Assembly (NCBI GenBank): GCA_964432985.1
Contig: CAYSPT010000128.1
Span: 1 to 7,559, forward strand
Origin: CAYSPT01 sp964432985
GTDB taxonomy: Bacteria; Muiribacteriota; CAYSPT01
Length of the DNA: 7,559 nucleotides
Direction of reading: 5' to 3'
Of the stretch, positions 6,680 to 7,559 are shown piece after piece. The stretch's first letter is position 1. Every line of letters starts with the position of its first letter. Below the pieces are notes generated by a model. The model did not search any database, was not told where the DNA came from, and saw only the letters and a program-made list of their open reading frames with translations. The position numbers were made by a program, and so were the translations under genes.

Positions 6680-6973
6680 ATGAAAACCAAAGAAGAAATA
6701 CTGGATTTGCTCAAAGATATGCTCCCGTATTTGCAGGAAAAATACGGAATAGGCAGGATAGGGCTTTTCGGCTCATATGCCCGCGGGGAGCAGGAACCCG
6801 ATAGCGACATAGACCTGCTTGTCGAATTCAAACGGCCCATCGGGTTCTTCGCCTTTTTGGCCGCAGAGGAATATCTCAGCGAAAAATTGGGAGCCAGGGT
6901 GGAACTCGTTTCAAACGATGCAGTCAAACCTCTTCTCAAACCCCATATCATGGAAGATCTTGTTTATGCCTGA
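6680..6973 (+). CDS. mntA: MntA-type minimal nucleotidyltransferase antitoxin (97 aa)
   Basis: Antitoxin of a HEPN/MNT toxin-antitoxin pair. Family members transfer AMP to a tyrosine of the HepT toxin and so silence its RNase activity. The active-site pattern GSX10DXD is complete: G31-S32 (LFGSYARGEQEPDSDIDLLV) with D43 and D45. The position of the third acidic residue seems to hold Glu (RVELV, E75) where Asp is common. Length fits the family (about 95-140 aa). I chose ATG 6680 rather than the in-frame ATG 6563, because family similarity begins with MKTKEEILDLLK and the promoter lies between the two. The gene overlaps hepT by 8 bases, so the pair should be co-transcribed and translationally coupled. 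It is more AT-rich than the pil genes, consistent with acquisition. Confidence 0.9.
   Translation: MKTKEEILDLLKDMLPYLQEKYGIGRIGLFGSYARGEQEPDSDIDLLVEFKRPIGFFAFLAAEEYLSEKLGARVELVSNDAVKPLLKPHIMEDLVYA
6952..6956 (+). promoter_or_regulatory. Ribosome binding site of hepT, inside mntA
   Basis: GGAAG lies 9 bases before ATG 6966, within the end of mntA. It fixes the hepT start and rules out the much longer in-frame extension back to 6819, which would overlap the conserved part of mntA. Confidence 0.65.
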
Positions 6974-7307
6974 CAGAAAACGTGACGCCACCGTCTATAT
7001 CGCCGATATTCTCGACGCCATCCGGAAAATTGTGTCATATACGGAACACATCGGCTACGAAGTTTTCAAGTCAGATGAAATGCGGCAGGACGCCGTGGTG
7101 CGAAACTTCGAGGTCATCGGCGAAGCAGCTAAAAATATCCCCGATTATTTTAAGAAACAACATCCTGGAATAGCCTGGAACACAATTACCGGAATGCGAA
7201 ACAAGCTGATCCACGAATACTTCGGTGTCAGCCTGTCAATCGTCTGGGAAACGATACAAACCGATTTGCCTGTGTTAAAAAGGCAGATATCACAATTAGG
7301 CGAGTAA
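6966..7307 (+). CDS. hepT: HepT-type HEPN ribonuclease toxin (113 aa, DUF86)
   Basis: Toxin of the pair: a small, all-helical HEPN protein that acts as an RNase when freed from its antitoxin. The catalytic RX4HXY motif is intact at residues 78-85 (RNKLIHEY: R78, H83, Y85), and Y85 is the tyrosine expected to be AMPylated by MntA. Other family blocks are visible: ADILDAIRKI near the start, RNFEVIGEAAKNIP at 46-59 and WETIQTDLPVLKRQI near the end. Length is typical (about 110-140 aa). The start overlaps the mntA stop by 8 bases and has a proper ribosome binding site. With both active sites intact the module looks functional, not decayed. Possible roles, by analogy only, are phage defence or stabilisation of the locus. 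Its stop lies 7 bases from the converging gene at the right edge. Confidence 0.92.
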   Translation: MPDRKRDATVYIADILDAIRKIVSYTEHIGYEVFKSDEMRQDAVVRNFEVIGEAAKNIPDYFKKQHPGIAWNTITGMRNKLIHEYFGVSLSIVWETIQTDLPVLKRQISQLGE

Positions 7308-7323
7308 CCAGTGCTTATTCACC
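7299..7323. repeat. Imperfect inverted repeat over two converging stop codons
   Basis: GGCGAGTAA (7299-7307) and TTATTCACC (7315-7323) can pair with one mismatch and one G-U across a 7-base loop. The arms are the ends of the two convergent genes, both finishing Gly-Glu-stop. No U-tract follows on either side, so a strong terminator is doubtful. It may be a weak bidirectional hairpin or coincidence. Confidence 0.3.
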
Positions 7324-7559
7324 AACCTTGATGACGGCCAGGTTCTGCTTTACCCTGCCGGTCTGCGAGTCGCGGGACACTTTCTTGAACATCACGTGGT
7401 GATAGTTGCCGTCTCCAGGGATTGCCGACGGGCACCACTTCGGGAAACAGTAGTTCACCGTGTCCTCCCCGAGCCGGTCCTTCTTGATGACTGACGTTAT
7501 GGCAATACTCCGTTCGCCCGTCCCCGTCTTATCCAGGATATCGCCAAGAGCAGTCAGGT
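7315..7559 (-). CDS. C-terminal part of an unidentified protein; 5' end beyond the right edge
   Basis: On the minus strand one frame is open from the right edge to TAA at 7315-7317, giving 80 residues; I see no start codon that must be used inside the window. Composition looks like a real protein: mixed polar residues, two cysteines close together (CFPKWC), a Gly/Asp-rich turn (PGDGNYHHV) and a beta-like end (NLAVIKVGE). I do not recognise the family. Its direction matches the pil genes to the left, so it may be an upstream gene of the same cluster, such as a pilin-like or exported component, but nothing in the visible sequence proves this. The toxin-antitoxin pair now separates it from them. 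Confidence 0.65.
   Translation of the reverse strand, partial: LTALGDILDKTGTGERSIAITSVIKKDRLGEDTVNYCFPKWCPSAIPGDGNYHHVMFKKVSRDSQTGRVKQNLAVIKVGE

Noticed and set aside
6819..6965. Upstream start adding 49 residues to HepT
   Set aside because: The extension is simply the shifted frame of mntA; a good ribosome binding site precedes ATG 6966.
7299..7323. Rho-independent terminator between the converging genes
   Set aside because: The stem is imperfect and AT-containing, and neither side is followed by a T-run; kept only as an inverted repeat.

Overview
The window looks like chromosomal DNA of a diderm (Gram-negative-type) bacterium, because it encodes an outer-membrane secretin and the inner-membrane alignment proteins of a type IV pilus / type II secretion machine. 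The DNA is moderately GC-rich by eye in the pilus genes and more AT-rich between about 6530 and 7307. The phylum cannot be fixed. An SLH-like domain on the secretin hints at a lineage that tethers its outer membrane through SLH proteins.

Left and centre (1-5722, all minus strand): a compact pilMNOPQ-like operon compressed into three genes. Transcription runs from 5722 towards 1. A PilM-PilN fusion (5722-3956) overlaps a PilO-like protein with a PilP-like C-terminus (3959-2268) by 4 bases. Four bases later a secretin begins (2263) and runs off the left edge after 754 residues. The secretin carries an unusual N-terminus: signal peptide, SLH-like domain and two Ig-like domains, then four N-domains and the start of the barrel. 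Together these genes would form the cytoplasmic actin-like ring (PilM), the periplasmic alignment frame (PilN/O/P) and the outer-membrane gate (PilQ) through which a pilus or pseudopilus passes.

Junction region (5723-6530): upstream of pilMN lie two 15-bp palindromes set exactly 20 bp apart, a strong operator candidate. Next comes a C-terminal remnant of a DUF4143-type ATPase (6102-5845). Then there is a small stand-alone GspE/PilB N-terminal (MshEN-like) domain protein (6530-6111).

Right (6531-7559): on the plus strand sits a complete MntA/HepT (nucleotidyltransferase/HEPN) toxin-antitoxin pair (6680-7307) with a well-formed promoter that may give a near-leaderless mRNA. It points against the surrounding minus-strand genes and meets, after 7 bases, the 3' end of an unidentified minus-strand gene cut by the right edge (7559-7315). 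The likely reading is a pilus/secretion locus into which accessory material (a toxin-antitoxin pair and a decayed ATPase gene) has been inserted.
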